64,000 bases of DNA from Campylobacterales bacterium (GTDB lineage Bacteria > Campylobacterota > Campylobacteria > Campylobacterales > Sulfurimonadaceae). Below are positions 63,715 through 64,000 of the stretch, one piece after another; the stretch's first letter is position 1, and each line of letters begins with the position of its first letter. The translations under genes were made by a program, and so were the position numbers. The DNA lies in NCBI GenBank assembly GCA_026390115.1, contig JAPLGO010000038.1:186001-250000 (forward strand), given 5' to 3'. The notes below the pieces were generated by a model, which made no database searches, had not been told where the DNA came from, and saw nothing but the letters and a program-made list of their open reading frames with translations.

Positions 63715-64000
63715 ATGAGCCAAACACAAAAAATAGTAGTGATTATAGATGATGAGAATGATATTTTATTGATGCTAGAAAAATATCTTACTCGTGAGTG
63801 CGGTTACAAAGTTCAAACATTTAATAATCCGGTAGTGGCGATCTCTTCCCTTCCTAAGGAAACAGATTTAATACTGCTCGATATTATGATGCCGCAGATG
63901 AACGGTTTGGACGTACTTCCTAAACTGCTCGAAAAAAATCCTAAAACAAAAGTGCTAATGATGACCGCCTACTCTACGCTGGATAAAGTTCTTAACGCAC
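63715..64000 (+). CDS. Response regulator receiver (partial, runs off the window)
   Basis: Begins at the ATG at 63715, preceded by AGGGAGT; 95 codons are visible. 'VVIIDDENDILLMLEKYL' has the acidic pair, 'ILLDIMMPQMNG' the phosphorylated Asp, and 'VLMMTAYSTLDK' the conserved Thr region. The output domain lies beyond the window. Adjacency to the chemoreceptor suggests a shared pathway. Confidence 0.85.
   Translation, partial: MSQTQKIVVIIDDENDILLMLEKYLTRECGYKVQTFNNPVVAISSLPKETDLILLDIMMPQMNGLDVLPKLLEKNPKTKVLMMTAYSTLDKVLNA

Overview
The window reads as chromosomal DNA of a Campylobacterota (epsilonproteobacterial) bacterium, most likely a Sulfurimonas-like sulfur or nitrogen oxidiser. This rests on the low G+C content, the style of the S10-spc ribosomal operon with secY-map-infA at its end, long-form leuA, NnrS, a CZB-type chemoreceptor and an epsilon-style nfo/FadL neighbourhood. 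The genus is inferred from gene content, not from a search. No tRNA or rRNA gene was seen.

Region 1 (1-3241) is core: a DnaJ-domain protein, a DUF234-type nuclease-like protein and dinB (Y-family polymerase) on the minus strand. Region 2 (about 3222-30181) is an integrated mobilizable element of about 27 kb inserted in the first codons of dinB. A 19-bp direct repeat lies at both ends, and a tyrosine integrase sits beside the right repeat. Its left half is a defence island: an IS5-type insertion sequence, then hsdM-hsdS, a nested overlapping cassette (small membrane protein, ABC-three-component-like proteins with a DUF2326 ATPase, DUF3800, a protein of unknown function, a small ORF), then hsdR. 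Its right half is the transfer and maintenance module: ArdC-like and small accessory genes, a mobilization protein, a VirD4/TraD coupling protein, a MobF relaxase-helicase, a Rep_3 initiator with iteron-like repeats, an ArdC antirestriction protein and the integrase. No mating-pair-formation genes are present, so it should need a helper for transfer.

The most unusual signal is a family of three related, long, foldable intergenic leaders (about 15.56-15.98, 16.77-17.13 and 27.58-27.93 kb). Each precedes an ArdC-like or accessory gene. They keep the same stem architecture while changing the paired bases. Their position and direction relative to a candidate oriT (about 19.65-19.76 kb) fit single-stranded-DNA promoters of a conjugative leading region; a structured RNA is the alternative.

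Region 3 (30.2-50.3 kb) is core and mixed: a RHH/PIN toxin-antitoxin pair, a lipoprotein, nfo, a FadL-type porin, an AAA ATPase, glnA, leuA, a zinc-ribbon protein, an SplB-like radical SAM protein, NnrS, a secreted subtilase with a separately encoded prodomain-like protein, an arsB preceded by an arsC-like mini-ORF, a CvfB-like S1 protein, trpB, a hemerythrin-PAS protein and chorismate mutase. Region 4 (50.36-61.02 kb) is the complete minus-strand S10-spc operon from rpsJ to infA with a recognisable promoter. Region 5 (61.2-64.0 kb) holds an AAA/DUF4143-type ATPase, a CZB chemoreceptor and the start of a response regulator cut by the window edge.
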